From assembly GCF_040253615.1 (NCBI RefSeq), contig NZ_JBEJGY010000004.1, forward strand, positions 6,696,001-6,760,000: 64,000 nt of DNA, read 5' to 3'. Made by a program: the position numbers and the translations under genes. The DNA is from Streptomyces sp. Edi4 (GTDB lineage: Bacteria > Actinomycetota > Actinomycetes > Streptomycetales > Streptomycetaceae). Numbering within the stretch: position 1 is the stretch's first letter; each line of letters opens with the position of its first letter. Below the pieces are notes generated by a model, which saw nothing but the letters and a program-made list of their open reading frames with translations, was not told the DNA's origin and ran no database searches. Shown here in pieces: positions 1-9,100 of this stretch.

Positions 1-129
1 GAAGCGGTGGCCGTGACGGCTCATCACATCCACTCCGTGATCAGCACATTGCGCGAACTCGATTTCGGGGAGACCCCTCCCGCGTCCGCCTACCGAGCCG
101 GACAGGGGAACGCCGATGCGACCCTTTGA
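1..129 (+). CDS. C-terminal end of a small protein upstream of the amidase (partial)
   Basis: An open frame enters from the left edge and ends at TGA 127-129, 14 bases inside the amidase gene that starts at 116. The 42 visible residues contain a stretch reading LRELDFGETPPAS. A short, Leu-rich helix followed by a 'D-x-G-x-x-P' tail is what I would expect at the end of a GatC/AtzG-like small subunit, which often precedes an amidase and is translationally coupled to it. The frame, overlap and stop are seen directly. The family guess is inference from context, and only the tail is visible, so the protein could be something else. Confidence 0.45.
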   Translation, partial: EAVAVTAHHIHSVISTLRELDFGETPPASAYRAGQGNADATL

Positions 130-1510
130 GCTGTCGCTGACCGAAGCGTCCCGCGCGGTGCGCGCACGCGAGCTGTCCCCCGTCGAACTCACCGCATCGG
201 TACTGGCCCAACTCGATTCCGTAGACGGCGAGTTGGGGGCGTACGTCACCGTCACGGCCGATGGGGCACGGGCGGCGGCGGCCCGCGCCGAACGGGAGAT
301 CGCCACCGGCGGACCGCGCGGGCCGCTGCACGGGATCCCCATGGCGCTCAAGGATCTGATCGACGCGGCGGGGCTGCCCACCACGGCGAGCTCGCGGGTC
401 CGGGCCGGGCACGTGGCGGAACGCGACAGCCGGGTGGCCGAACGGCTCGGCGCCGCCGGAGCCGTCCTCCTGGGCAAGACGCACACGCACGAGTTCGCCT
501 ACGGCCTGACGACCCCGCAGACCACCAACGCCTGGGACCGCGACCGGGTCGCGGGCGGGTCGAGCGGCGGCTCGGCGGTGGCCGTCGCCGCCGGGGCGGC
601 GACGTTCGCGCTGGGCACGGACACCGGCGGTTCCATCCGGGTCCCGGCGGCTCTGAACGGCGTGGTGGGCCTCAAGCCGACCTACGGCCTGGTTCCCCGC
701 ACCGGCGTGACCTCGCTGTCGTGGTCCCTGGACCACGTGGGCCCCCTCACCCGCACCGTCCAGGACGCCGCGCTGGTGCTGGCGGCGACCGCGGGCCACG
801 ACCCGCGCGACCCGGCGAGCGTGGCCGGTCCCGCGCCGGACCACTTCTGGCAAGGAGACGACCTGCGAGGGCTGAGGATCGGCGTGCCTCGCAACCACTA
901 CTTCGACCGGGTCACGCCCGAGGTCGAGGAGGCCGTACGCGGCGCGATCGCGCGGCTCGCGGAGCTCGGGGCGGAGCTCGTCGACGTCGAGATCCCGATG
1001 GCGCGTCACATCCAGGCCGTGCAGTGGGGTCTTATGGTTCCCGAGGCCACCGCGTACCACGAGCAGTCGCTGCGGGCCGCCCCCGACCTGTACGCGGCGG
1101 ACGTACGCGTCCTGCTGGAAGCCGGCGAACTCACCTCCGCGGGCGACTACCTCCGTGCCCAGCGGGCCCGCAGCCTGATGCGGGACGCCTGGGCCCGGAT
1201 GTTCGACACGATCGACGTCCTAGCCGCGCCGACGGTGCCGATGACCGCCGTCGCGGCGGGGCAGGAAACCGTGGAGTGGGCCGATGGTACGACCGAAGCG
1301 GTGTCGGACAGCTACGTCCGCCTCTGCGCGCCCGCCAACATCACCGGTGTTCCGGCCCTCACGCTGCCGGTCGCTCACGGCGACGCGGGATTGCCGATCG
1401 GCATGCAGCTGATGGCCGCCCCCTTCCGGGACGCGACGGTGCTGCGGGTGGGCCGGGTCTACGAGGAATCGGCGCCGGGCGCGGGACGGCTCGCTCCGGT
1501 CGCCGCCTGA
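116..1510 (+). CDS. Amidase (amidase-signature family, AtzE/GatA-like)
   Basis: This 464-residue protein belongs to the amidase-signature family, which hydrolyses carboxamides (or biuret/allophanate-like substrates in AtzE relatives) with a Lys-Ser-Ser triad. The triad is visible: Lys79 in MALKD, the Ser pair in GGSSGGS at about 147-153, and Ser173 in GTDTGGSIR. The length fits a single-domain cytosolic amidase. The ATG at 116 overlaps the preceding gene's stop by 14 bases, which suggests coupled translation with that small partner. The exact substrate cannot be told. A glutamyl-tRNA amidotransferase subunit A role is less likely because no gatB lies next to it. A TetR gene follows on the same strand after a 214-base gap and could control the locus. 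Confidence 0.85.
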   Translation: MRPFELSLTEASRAVRARELSPVELTASVLAQLDSVDGELGAYVTVTADGARAAAARAEREIATGGPRGPLHGIPMALKDLIDAAGLPTTASSRVRAGHVAERDSRVAERLGAAGAVLLGKTHTHEFAYGLTTPQTTNAWDRDRVAGGSSGGSAVAVAAGAATFALGTDTGGSIRVPAALNGVVGLKPTYGLVPRTGVTSLSWSLDHVGPLTRTVQDAALVLAATAGHDPRDPASVAGPAPDHFWQGDDLRGLRIGVPRNHYFDRVTPEVEEAVRGAIARLAELGAELVDVEIPMARHIQAVQWGLMVPEATAYHEQSLRAAPDLYAADVRVLLEAGELTSAGDYLRAQRARSLMRDAWARMFDTIDVLAAPTVPMTAVAAGQETVEWADGTTEAVSDSYVRLCAPANITGVPALTLPVAHGDAGLPIGMQLMAAPFRDATVLRVGRVYEESAPGAGRLAPVAA

Positions 1511-1597
1511 GGGGGCGTTCAGGTCAGCGGCCCGTGGTTACGTCCCCGCAAGGGCGTCCGCCGCGCTCGGCCGCCCACGCACGCGTTGCCCGGCGGG

Positions 1598-1662
1598 TGG
1601 CCCCTGAGGTGGCCCTGCGGTGGCTTGCAGTGGCCCTGAGGTGGCTTGCAGTGGCCCTCCGG
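1598..1662 (+). repeat. Imperfect 21-bp tandem repeat, about 2.5 copies
   Basis: Between the amidase and the TetR gene, TGGCTTGCAGTGGCCCTGAG (1621-1640, plus G) is followed directly by a near-identical copy at 1642-1662. A third, more diverged partial copy (TGGCCCCTGAGG...) precedes at 1598-1620. The units differ at only two positions in the last four bases. It is probably a slippage product; no coding frame or obvious hairpin explains it. Confidence 0.6.
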
Positions 1663-1724
1663 GAGGCCCGCGCAGACGCGACCGCTTAAGAGCAATGGAT
1701 TCGCATTAAATTAAGGTGGACGGC

Positions 1725-2306
1725 ATGAGTCCCAGGCCCATGGCCCGCCCCGGTGGGCGCAGCGCACGCGTGCAGGAATCCGTCCATGCGGCGGTCCGTG
1801 AACTCATGGGGGAGGTGGGCCGTGGGGCGCTCACTGTCCCCATGGTGGCCACCCGGGCCGGTGTGACCCCCTCCACGATCTACCGGCGCTGGGGCGACCT
1901 TCAGGAACTCCTGTCCGACGTGGCCGTCGAACGCCTGCGTCCGGAAACGGACCCGGCCGACCTCGGAAGCCTGCGGGCCGACCTGGACGCGTGGGCGGAA
2001 CAGTTCCTCGACGAGATGGCCTCGCCGCCGGGGCGCGCCTACATCCGGGACGCCCTGCTCGGGGATCCCGACGGCACCCATGCCGGTCAGTGTTCGGCGT
2101 ATGCCGCCGAGCAGATCGACGCCGTGGTGACCCGTGCGGCGCGGCGGGGGGAGGCGGCCCCCGGGACGGAAGTGCTGATGGACCGCGTCGTGGCCCCGAT
2201 CATGTACCGCATCCTCTTCCGCCCCGGCCCCCTTGACGCGGCGTACGCCCGCGAGCTCGTGACGAACGCCTTGAGCGGCGTGGCAGGGGCCGGCGCCGAG
2301 GATTAG
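1725..2306 (+). CDS. TetR/AcrR-family transcriptional regulator
   Basis: The protein has about 193 residues with an N-terminal TetR-type helix-turn-helix (VATRAGVTPSTIYRRWGDLQELL, roughly residues 43-65) and a helical ligand-binding C-terminal half. Regulators of this shape usually repress a neighbouring enzyme or transporter gene. A GTG lies in frame at 1716, but AAGGTGG at 1713-1719 is well placed as a ribosome binding site for the ATG at 1725, so I chose that start. The 45 bases upstream are unusually AT-rich (TTAAGA near 1686, AATTAA near 1709), consistent with a promoter. Candidate targets are the amidase upstream or the gene itself. The ligand is unknown. Confidence 0.85.
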   Translation: MSPRPMARPGGRSARVQESVHAAVRELMGEVGRGALTVPMVATRAGVTPSTIYRRWGDLQELLSDVAVERLRPETDPADLGSLRADLDAWAEQFLDEMASPPGRAYIRDALLGDPDGTHAGQCSAYAAEQIDAVVTRAARRGEAAPGTEVLMDRVVAPIMYRILFRPGPLDAAYARELVTNALSGVAGAGAED

Positions 2307-2461
2307 GAAGCGGCCGCCGGGCCGAGGTGGGTGCGCGTTCCCGGACGCCGCCTTCGCCAGAGCCAAACGGGCCCCTGGACGGCGCCACCGGGGGGCCGCC
2401 TTTTGCGACTCCCGCAGGAGTGCTCAGGTCAAGCGCGTCGTGAGGGTCGGCCGGCCGCGGG

Positions 2462-2929
2462 TCACCAAGCCTGTTTGGTGACGGTTTCCACTGCTCCGTT
2501 GACGACGTACACCCACCCTTCGTCGTGCGACTTCCGGTCCCGCCACTCGGCGAAGGCGTGGGCGACGCGATCGGCCCTCTCCTTGGTATCGGCGTCCACG
2601 TTCGGGGCGTCCAGGTGGGGGTCGTAGTCCGTGAGGACGTTCGCCTCCCTGTCTCCACCGGGGCAGTCGCGCAGCTGTGCGTCCTTGACGTGGTCCTTGA
2701 CGCCGACGGACCCCGATTCCTCAAGGTAGGCGCGGAATTCGGTGAGCACCGGCTTCCAGGTACCGGCCCCGCCGGGCGTGCTCTCGTCGCAGGTTCCGGG
2801 CGCGGCGGCGGGGGCGGTCGCCTCGGAATGGTCGACGCCCTTGCCGCAGGCGGCCAGGGCCAGGAGGCATACGAGAGCCATGCCGGACAGGGCGGCGCTT
2901 CGGCCAGGTGTCGTCGTCAGCATCGTCAT
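2462..2929 (-). CDS. Small secreted lipoprotein of unknown function
   Basis: This 155-residue protein starts with a signal sequence ending in a lipobox (LLALAAC, Cys about 27), so it should be exported and lipid-anchored to the outer face of the membrane. Downstream of the Cys is an Ala/Pro-rich spacer, then about 110 residues rich in Asp/Glu/Lys with two further Cys residues that could form a disulfide. I do not recognise the domain. The ATG at 2929 is preceded on the minus strand by GGAGGGG at a spacing of about 5. The gene converges on the TetR gene with 155 bases between the stops; a GC-rich imperfect inverted repeat there (about 2368-2395) may terminate both. Confidence 0.75.
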   Translation of the reverse strand: MTMLTTTPGRSAALSGMALVCLLALAACGKGVDHSEATAPAAAPGTCDESTPGGAGTWKPVLTEFRAYLEESGSVGVKDHVKDAQLRDCPGGDREANVLTDYDPHLDAPNVDADTKERADRVAHAFAEWRDRKSHDEGWVYVVNGAVETVTKQAW

Positions 2930-3179
2930 CCGATCCCCTCCACCTGGGAGGGCGTGCGTGGGGGTGCGGCGGTGAGGCGGGCGCGAGGCACGCGCTCCAC
3001 CCGCTGAGCCTACGGAGTCGGATGTCGGCAGAGGGATGTCGATTCGGAACCCGGCTTACCGGCGGCGGACCGGCGGGCCGGGCGCCCACCCGGCGGCGGC
3101 AAGTCTCCTCCACGGGGCCAGAGCCGGTGGGTTCACCCCGGCGATGTGACTCGTCGTGACGGATGAGAGGGTCGGGCGG

Positions 3180-4490
3180 GTGAGCGAGACACCACAGAGC
3201 ACCCTGCAATACCGCGTCGACGGGCCGGAGGACGCTCCTGTCCTGGTCATCGGCCCCTCCCTCGGGACGACCTGGCACATGTGGGACCGCCAGATACCCG
3301 AGCTCGCCGGCGCCTGGCGGGTCGTGCGGTTCGATCTGCCCGGGCACGGCGGGGCGCCCGCTCAGCCCGCGCACTCCGTGGCCGAGCTCGGGGACCGGCT
3401 GATCGCCACTCTCGACGGGCTCGGCGTCCAGCGCTTCGGCTATGCCGGGTGCTCCATCGGCGGTGCGATCGGCGCCGATCTGGCCCTGCGCCATCCGCAC
3501 CGGGTCTCCTCGCTGGCCTTGGTCGCGGCCTCGCCCCGGTTCGGTACCGCCGACGAATACCGCCAGCGCGGGGTGATCGTGCGGGCCAACGGCATGGAGC
3601 CGATGGCGCGCTCCGCGCCCGAGCGCTGGTTCACCCCCGCCTATGCCGCCGCCCAGCCCGCCATCGTGGAGTGGGCCGTGCAGATGGTCCGCACCACCGA
3701 CCCGGCCTGCTACATCGCGGCCTGCGAAGCGCTCGCCGCCTTCGACATCCGCAGCGATCTGGGCCGCATCACCGTTCCCACGCTCGCCCTGGTCGGCGCT
3801 GAGGACCGGGTGACCGGGCCCGGCGAGGCGCGCACCCTGGTCGCGGGCATCCCCGGTGCGGGCCTCGCCGTGGTGCCCGGCGCCTCCCACCTCGCGCCGG
3901 TCGAGCAGCCCGCCGCCGTCACCGACCTGCTCGTACGCCACTTCTCGACGGCCCGGCAGGAGACCCTGACCGGCCTCGTGACCCCGCCCGCCGCGAGCGC
4001 CCCCTTGGCGTCGGCGCCCGCCCCGCCCGGGCCGGAGGTCCCGGCCGACGCGGTCGCCCCGGCCCCCGCCCCCCTTCAGCCGGCCGCGCCCGCCGCCCCC
4101 GCCGCGCCCCCGGACCTGTACGAGCGCGGCATGAGGATCCGGCGAGAGGTCCTGGGCGACGCCCACGTCGACGCCGAGACGGCCGGGGCCGACGCCTTCG
4201 GCAAGGATTTCGACGAGCTCACCACCCGCCAGGCCTGGGGCGAGGTGTGGTCCCGCGACGGGCTCGACCGGCGCACCCGCGCCGCGGTGGCCCTCGCCGC
4301 GCTCGCCACCGGCGGCCACCTCGACGACCTCGCCGCGCACACCCGCGCCGCGCTGCGCGCCGGGCTCACCCCCGACGAGATCAAGGAAGTGCTCCTCCAG
4401 ACCGGCGTGTACTGCGGCGTTCCCGCCGCGAGCGCCGCCTTCCGGGTCGCGGGCGCGGTGATCAGGGAGGAGACCACGCCGCGCGGATGA
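3180..4490 (+). CDS. pcaL: Alpha/beta hydrolase-carboxymuconolactone decarboxylase fusion (PcaL-like)
   Basis: The protein joins two enzymes of protocatechuate breakdown. Residues about 1-255 are an alpha/beta hydrolase like 3-oxoadipate enol-lactonase (PcaD), with nucleophile motif GCSIGG, oxyanion segment GPSLGT and a late His in GASHLAP. An Ala/Pro-rich linker of about 55 residues follows. The last 115 residues are a carboxymuconolactone decarboxylase domain (PcaC; ALATGGHLDDLAAHTRAAL...EVLLQTGVYCGVPAA). The fused form is known in actinomycetes as PcaL. I chose GTG 3180 because GAGAGGG lies about 8 bases upstream, whereas the in-frame GTG 3156 has no ribosome binding site. No other pca genes are visible nearby, so it is either an orphan or acts on a different lactone. 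Confidence 0.8.
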   Translation: MSETPQSTLQYRVDGPEDAPVLVIGPSLGTTWHMWDRQIPELAGAWRVVRFDLPGHGGAPAQPAHSVAELGDRLIATLDGLGVQRFGYAGCSIGGAIGADLALRHPHRVSSLALVAASPRFGTADEYRQRGVIVRANGMEPMARSAPERWFTPAYAAAQPAIVEWAVQMVRTTDPACYIAACEALAAFDIRSDLGRITVPTLALVGAEDRVTGPGEARTLVAGIPGAGLAVVPGASHLAPVEQPAAVTDLLVRHFSTARQETLTGLVTPPAASAPLASAPAPPGPEVPADAVAPAPAPLQPAAPAAPAAPPDLYERGMRIRREVLGDAHVDAETAGADAFGKDFDELTTRQAWGEVWSRDGLDRRTRAAVALAALATGGHLDDLAAHTRAALRAGLTPDEIKEVLLQTGVYCGVPAASAAFRVAGAVIREETTPRG

Positions 4491-4534
4491 CCTGATTCCG
4501 TGTCCGTCGGCCGGGCCGGGAGCAGGATGGAGGG

Positions 4535-5173
4535 ATGAGCCTGAAGCTGACCAAGAAATCCCACGCCTGTGTCCGGCTGCACAAGGACGGCCGGACCCTC
4601 GTCATCGACCCGGGCGCGTTCAGCGAGCGCGACGCGGCCGTGGGCGCCGACGCCATCCTGGTCACCCACGAGCACCCGGACCACTTCGACGAGGAGCGGC
4701 TGCGAGCGGGCCTGGAAGCCAATCCGGGCGCCGAGATCTGGACCCTGCGCAGCGTCGCCGGGAAGATCTCGGCGGCCTTCCCCGGGCGCGTCCACACCGT
4801 CGGCCACGGTGACGCCTTCGAGGCGGCCGGGTTCGACCTCCAGGTCCACGGCGAGCTGCACGCGGTGATCCACCCCGACATCCCGCGCATCACCAACATC
4901 GGCTTCCTGGTGGACGGTTCGCTCTTCCACCCCGGCGACGCGCTCACCGTGCCCGATCACCCCGTGGACACCCTGATGCTGCCCGTGATGGCTCCCTGGA
5001 ACAAGATCTCCGAGGTGATCGAGTACGTGCGCGAGGTCAAGCCGCGCCGCGCCATCGACATCCACGACGCCCTGCTCACCGACCTCGCCCGGCCGATCTA
5101 CGACTCCCAGATCGGCTCCCTCGGCGGCGCCGAGCACACCCGCCTGACGCCGGGGGACTCGACGCAGCTGTGA
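4535..5173 (+). CDS. MBL-fold metal-dependent hydrolase (UlaG-like)
   Basis: This 212-residue cytosolic protein has a metallo-beta-lactamase fold. The zinc motif HxHxDH appears as THEHPDHF (about residues 44-51), with later ligands likely in GELHAV, HPGDAL and DIHDALL. The short, substrate-domain-free form resembles the UlaG-like/L-ascorbate-6-phosphate lactonase branch that also contains many uncharacterised hydrolases; the real substrate is unknown. GGAGGG immediately precedes the ATG. The gene ends 30 bases before exonuclease III on the same strand, so the two may be co-transcribed. Confidence 0.8.
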   Translation: MSLKLTKKSHACVRLHKDGRTLVIDPGAFSERDAAVGADAILVTHEHPDHFDEERLRAGLEANPGAEIWTLRSVAGKISAAFPGRVHTVGHGDAFEAAGFDLQVHGELHAVIHPDIPRITNIGFLVDGSLFHPGDALTVPDHPVDTLMLPVMAPWNKISEVIEYVREVKPRRAIDIHDALLTDLARPIYDSQIGSLGGAEHTRLTPGDSTQL

Positions 5174-5203
5174 CTGTCAGTGCCGGGCGGTAGGTTGGGA
5201 TCC

Positions 5204-5983
5204 ATGCGCATCGCCACCTGGAACGTGAACTCGATCACCGCTCGGCTGCCCCGTCTGCTGGCCTGGCTGGAGAGCACCGGCACCGATGTCCTGTGCGTCC
5301 AGGAGACCAAGACCACCGTCGACGGTTTCCCCGCCGCCCAGCTGCGCGAGCTCGGCTACGAGTCCGCGGTCAACGCCACCGGCCGGTGGAACGGGGTGGC
5401 CCTGGTCTCCCGGGTCGGCCTCGACGACGTCGTGCTCGGCCTGCCCGGGGGCCCTGCCTACGAGGGTGTGGAGGAGCCCCGCGCGATCTCGGCGACCTGC
5501 GGGGGCGTGCGGCTCTGGTCGGTCTATGTGCCCAACGGACGCGAGGTCGCGCACGACCACTACGCGTACAAGCTGAGCTGGTTCGCGGCCCTCAAGGCCG
5601 CCGTCGCGGAGGACGCCGCCGGCGAGCGCCCCTTCGCGGTGCTCGGTGACTTCAACGTGGCCCCCACCGACGAGGACGTCTACGACCCGGCCGTCTTCGA
5701 GGGTCTGACCCACGTCACCCCCGAGGAGCGCGCCGCGCTCGCCGCGCTGCGCGAGGCGGGCCTGTCCGACGTGGTGCCCCGCCCGCTCAAGTACGACCGC
5801 CCCTACACCTACTGGGACTACCGCCAGCTGGCCTTCCCCAAGAACCGGGGCATGCGGATCGACCTGGTCTACGGCAACGAGCCGTTCGCCAAGGCCGTGA
5901 AGGACAGCTACGTCGACCGCGAGGAGCGCAAGGGCAAGGGCGCCTCCGACCACGCGCCGGTCGTCGTGGACCTGGAGGTGTAG
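5204..5983 (+). CDS. xth: Exodeoxyribonuclease III
   Basis: The protein (259 residues) is an AP endonuclease/3'-5' exonuclease of the EEP superfamily acting in base excision repair. It begins MRIATWNVNSITAR, the hallmark N-terminus with the metal-binding Asn. It then shows CVQETKT (catalytic Glu), NGVALVSR, VYVPNGREV, LGDFNVAPTD (Asp/Asn pair), RGMRIDLVYGN and the C-terminal SDHAPV His. Its length matches the bacterial XthA family. An in-frame upstream start at 5180 exists, but the family begins at MRIATWN, so ATG 5204 is preferred. It lies just downstream of the MBL-fold hydrolase. Confidence 0.93.
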   Translation: MRIATWNVNSITARLPRLLAWLESTGTDVLCVQETKTTVDGFPAAQLRELGYESAVNATGRWNGVALVSRVGLDDVVLGLPGGPAYEGVEEPRAISATCGGVRLWSVYVPNGREVAHDHYAYKLSWFAALKAAVAEDAAGERPFAVLGDFNVAPTDEDVYDPAVFEGLTHVTPEERAALAALREAGLSDVVPRPLKYDRPYTYWDYRQLAFPKNRGMRIDLVYGNEPFAKAVKDSYVDREERKGKGASDHAPVVVDLEV

Positions 5984-6070
5984 CGCGCGGCGCGGCCGCC
6001 CGGGGCCACCCGCACGCCGTCCCGCGTGCCCCGTAGTGCTACTGACCGTTCAAATGGGAGTGTGGATCGT

Positions 6071-6496
6071 ATGAACTTCCTCCAGAACTGGCGAAGGCGG
6101 CACCCGGCCACATCCGTGGCGGCGATCTACCGGGAGGACCCGCAGGGCGTCGCGGAGGTGCTTTCCGAGTGCGAGCTGCTGCGCACCAGGGCCTGGCAGA
6201 ACAGCCTCGAACTCGACGACTCCCCGGCGTCATTGGGCGCGCTCGACCAGCTGACCCCGCGCTGGCGCGAGGACCCGGAGGAGCTGCCCTGGCTCGGCAA
6301 CGACGCGGGCCTGTATCTGGGCACCGTCATCGTGCGTACCGTCCCGGGCGCGAGCTGGGACGTGTGGCCCAGCGGCCAGCCGGTGGTGCGCCTGGCCTCC
6401 GGCCGGGAGATCGACGTGGTGGACGCGGGTCTGACCTGGGCGGCGACCGGCGCCCCCGAGCTGTTCCAGATCTACGCCGAGGCTTCGGAGGCCTGA
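6071..6496 (+). CDS. DUF6278-like conserved actinobacterial protein
   Basis: This 141-residue soluble protein begins MNFLQNWRRRH and contains the phrases ECELLRTRA, LPWLGNDAGLYLGTV and LASGREIDVV. I recall these as typical of a Streptomyces family of unknown function (DUF6278). It has no signal peptide, membrane segment or catalytic motif I can name. The ATG at 6071 is preferred over the in-frame GTG at 6026 because GGGAGTG lies at 6056-6062 and the family starts at MNFL. It stands alone between xth and the glutamate transporter. The family assignment is from memory of sequence phrasing, not a search. Confidence 0.65.
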   Translation: MNFLQNWRRRHPATSVAAIYREDPQGVAEVLSECELLRTRAWQNSLELDDSPASLGALDQLTPRWREDPEELPWLGNDAGLYLGTVIVRTVPGASWDVWPSGQPVVRLASGREIDVVDAGLTWAATGAPELFQIYAEASEA

Positions 6497-6574
6497 GCCG
6501 AGCGTGCCCCCGGTCGCCCCGGTCGCCCCGGTGCTTTCCGTTTCCCCCGCCGCTTCCGTTGCCCCGACTGCTCC

Positions 6575-6628
6575 AGTCGCCCCAGTCGCCCCAGTCGCCC
6601 CAGTCGCCCCAGTCGCCCCAGTCGCCCC
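6575..6628. repeat. Six perfect tandem copies of the 9-mer AGTCGCCCC
   Basis: Six uninterrupted copies of AGTCGCCCC run from 6575 to 6628, and diverged copies (GGTCGCCCC) occur at 6508-6533. The array sits in the 283-base gap between the DUF6278-like gene and gluA. Read as codons it gives Val-Ala-Pro repeats in a short open frame, but that frame lacks a convincing start. I read it as a slippage-prone minisatellite. Confidence 0.85.
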
Positions 6629-6779
6629 GGCGCGGCCCGCTCGTCCGTCGCGCGACCGCGCGGAACGGCGTGGCCAAAATACGGTTTATGCCCTATTCGC
6701 GCGTGTCGAGGTGAAGTCCCTTACCGGGCTGGATAGTTTGCGCTGACCTCGGCACAGCGATGAATGGGCAGGACAGCGT

Positions 6780-7523
<744 letters not shown>

Positions 7524-7542
7524 ACGGGGGGTGTACGCAACG

Positions 7543-8448
7543 ATGATGGCCACACGACGCGCGCTCGTCGCGCTGCTGCTCACCCTGGCCCTTGCCGGGT
7601 GCGGAAAGTCGGGCAGCCCGCCGGTCAAGGGCCCCAAGGCCGAACTGCTGCCGCACTACACGGTGGCCAAGAACGTCAGCCTGCCCGGCTCATCGGTGTG
7701 GCGGCGCGCCAAGAGCCGCGGCCACCTGGTCGTCGGGGCCAAGGAGGATCAGCCCTACCTCGGCGAGAAGGACCCGGCCAGCGGTGTCTACACCGGCTTC
7801 GACATCGAGATCGCCAAGATGATGTCCGCCTCGCTCGGCTTCGACCCGGCCACCATCGAGTTCAAGACGATCGCCTCGGCCAACCGTGAGACCGCGCTCC
7901 AGAACGGCCAGATCGACTACTACGTCGGCACCTACACCATCAACGACAACCGCAAGAAACTGGTCGGCTTCGCGGGCCCGTACTACCTGGCGGGCCAGGG
8001 CCTGCTGGTGCGTACGGACGAGAACCACCTCACCACGCCCCAGGACTTCGACGGCAAGCGGGTCTGCTCGGCCGCCGGCTCCACCCCGTTCCAACGGATG
8101 GAGAAGGAGTACCCGAAGGTCGACATGGTCGCCTACGACACCTACTCGGTGTGCGTGGACAACCTGCTCACCTTCCAGGTCGCGGCCGTCACCACCGACG
8201 ACACCATCCTGAGCGGCTACGCGGCCAAGGTGCCCAGCGAACTCAAGGTGGTCGGCAGGCCGTTCTCGAAGGAGCCGTACGGCATCGGCGTGCCCAGGAG
8301 CGACAACACGCTGCGGTTCTTTCTCGACGACGCCATCGAGGCCCACGAGAAGAACGGCGACTGGAAGAAGGCGTACGCCGCCACGCTCGGACTGTCCGGG
8401 CGCCCGCCGGCCCCCGCGCCGCCCATCGACCGCTACCCGGCGAGCTGA
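7543..8448 (+). CDS. gluB: Glutamate-type ABC transporter substrate-binding lipoprotein
   Basis: The binding protein captures the amino acid outside the membrane and delivers it to the two permeases. It starts with a signal sequence ending in a lipobox (LALAGC), so it is a lipoprotein. The mature part has the type-3 periplasmic-binding fold, with phrases such as YTGFDIEIAKMM, QNGQIDYYVGTYTIND, GPYYLAGQGLLV and the closing IGVPRSDN. The length of about 301 residues is typical. The start is uncertain: GTG 7531 lies too close to the G-run at 7524-7531, so ATG 7543 (or 7546) is more likely. It is 19 bases after gluA and 7 bases before gluC. Confidence 0.88.
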   Translation: MMATRRALVALLLTLALAGCGKSGSPPVKGPKAELLPHYTVAKNVSLPGSSVWRRAKSRGHLVVGAKEDQPYLGEKDPASGVYTGFDIEIAKMMSASLGFDPATIEFKTIASANRETALQNGQIDYYVGTYTINDNRKKLVGFAGPYYLAGQGLLVRTDENHLTTPQDFDGKRVCSAAGSTPFQRMEKEYPKVDMVAYDTYSVCVDNLLTFQVAAVTTDDTILSGYAAKVPSELKVVGRPFSKEPYGIGVPRSDNTLRFFLDDAIEAHEKNGDWKKAYAATLGLSGRPPAPAPPIDRYPAS

Positions 8449-8455
8449 GGCCGCA

Positions 8456-9100
8456 ATGGACGTACTCACCAAGAACTTCTCGCTGTACGGCAAGGGTTTC
8501 CTCGGCACCGTCGAACTGACCGTCTACGCCTCCCTCCTCGCGCTGGTGCTCGGCTTCGTCATGGCCTCCTTCCGGGTGTCGCCGGTCGGCTCCTTCCGCG
8601 CGCTCGGCACGGTGTGGGTGACCGTGCTGCGCAACACACCCCTGACCCTGCTCTTCTTCGCCGTGCTGCTCGGACTTCCGCGCTTCGGCCTGGTGCTGCC
8701 CTTCCAGCTCTTCGCGGTGATCGCGCTCGGCTGCTACACATCCGCGTTCATCTGTGAGGCGCTGCGCTCCGGCATCAACACCGTGCCCACGGGCCAGGGC
8801 GAGGCGGCCAGAAGCCTCGGGATGACGTTCGGGCAGACCTTGTCGGCGGTGGTGCTGCCGCAGGCGTTCCGCTCGGTGATCCCGCCGATCGGCTCCACCC
8901 TCATCGCGCTCGCCAAGAACTCCGCGATCGCCGGGGCGTTCAGCGTGACCGAACTGCTCGGCACCTACAAGACGCTGAGCGAGCTCGGCTACAACATCAT
9001 CTGGACCTTCGTCTGGATCGCCGTCGGCTACCTGATCATCACCCTCCTCATCAGCGCCGTCTTCAACATTCTCGAAAAGCGCTGGGGAGTCGCCCGATGA
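8456..9100 (+). CDS. gluC: Glutamate-type ABC transporter permease 1
   Basis: This 214-residue integral membrane subunit belongs to the HisM/GlnP permease family. It has about five transmembrane segments, the conserved LRNTPLTLLFF stretch, and the EAA loop (SGINTVPTGQGEAARSLGMTFGQT) that contacts the ATPase. It forms the channel with the second permease. It starts 7 bases after gluB and its TGA overlaps the ATG of gluD by four bases (ATGA at 9097-9100), so the two permeases are probably translationally coupled. Confidence 0.88.
   Translation: MDVLTKNFSLYGKGFLGTVELTVYASLLALVLGFVMASFRVSPVGSFRALGTVWVTVLRNTPLTLLFFAVLLGLPRFGLVLPFQLFAVIALGCYTSAFICEALRSGINTVPTGQGEAARSLGMTFGQTLSAVVLPQAFRSVIPPIGSTLIALAKNSAIAGAFSVTELLGTYKTLSELGYNIIWTFVWIAVGYLIITLLISAVFNILEKRWGVAR

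Noticed and set aside
6504..6746. Short frame encoding Val-Ala-Pro repeats
   Set aside because: No ribosome site, the repeat is explained by a 9-bp slippage array, and the remainder has no normal coding bias.
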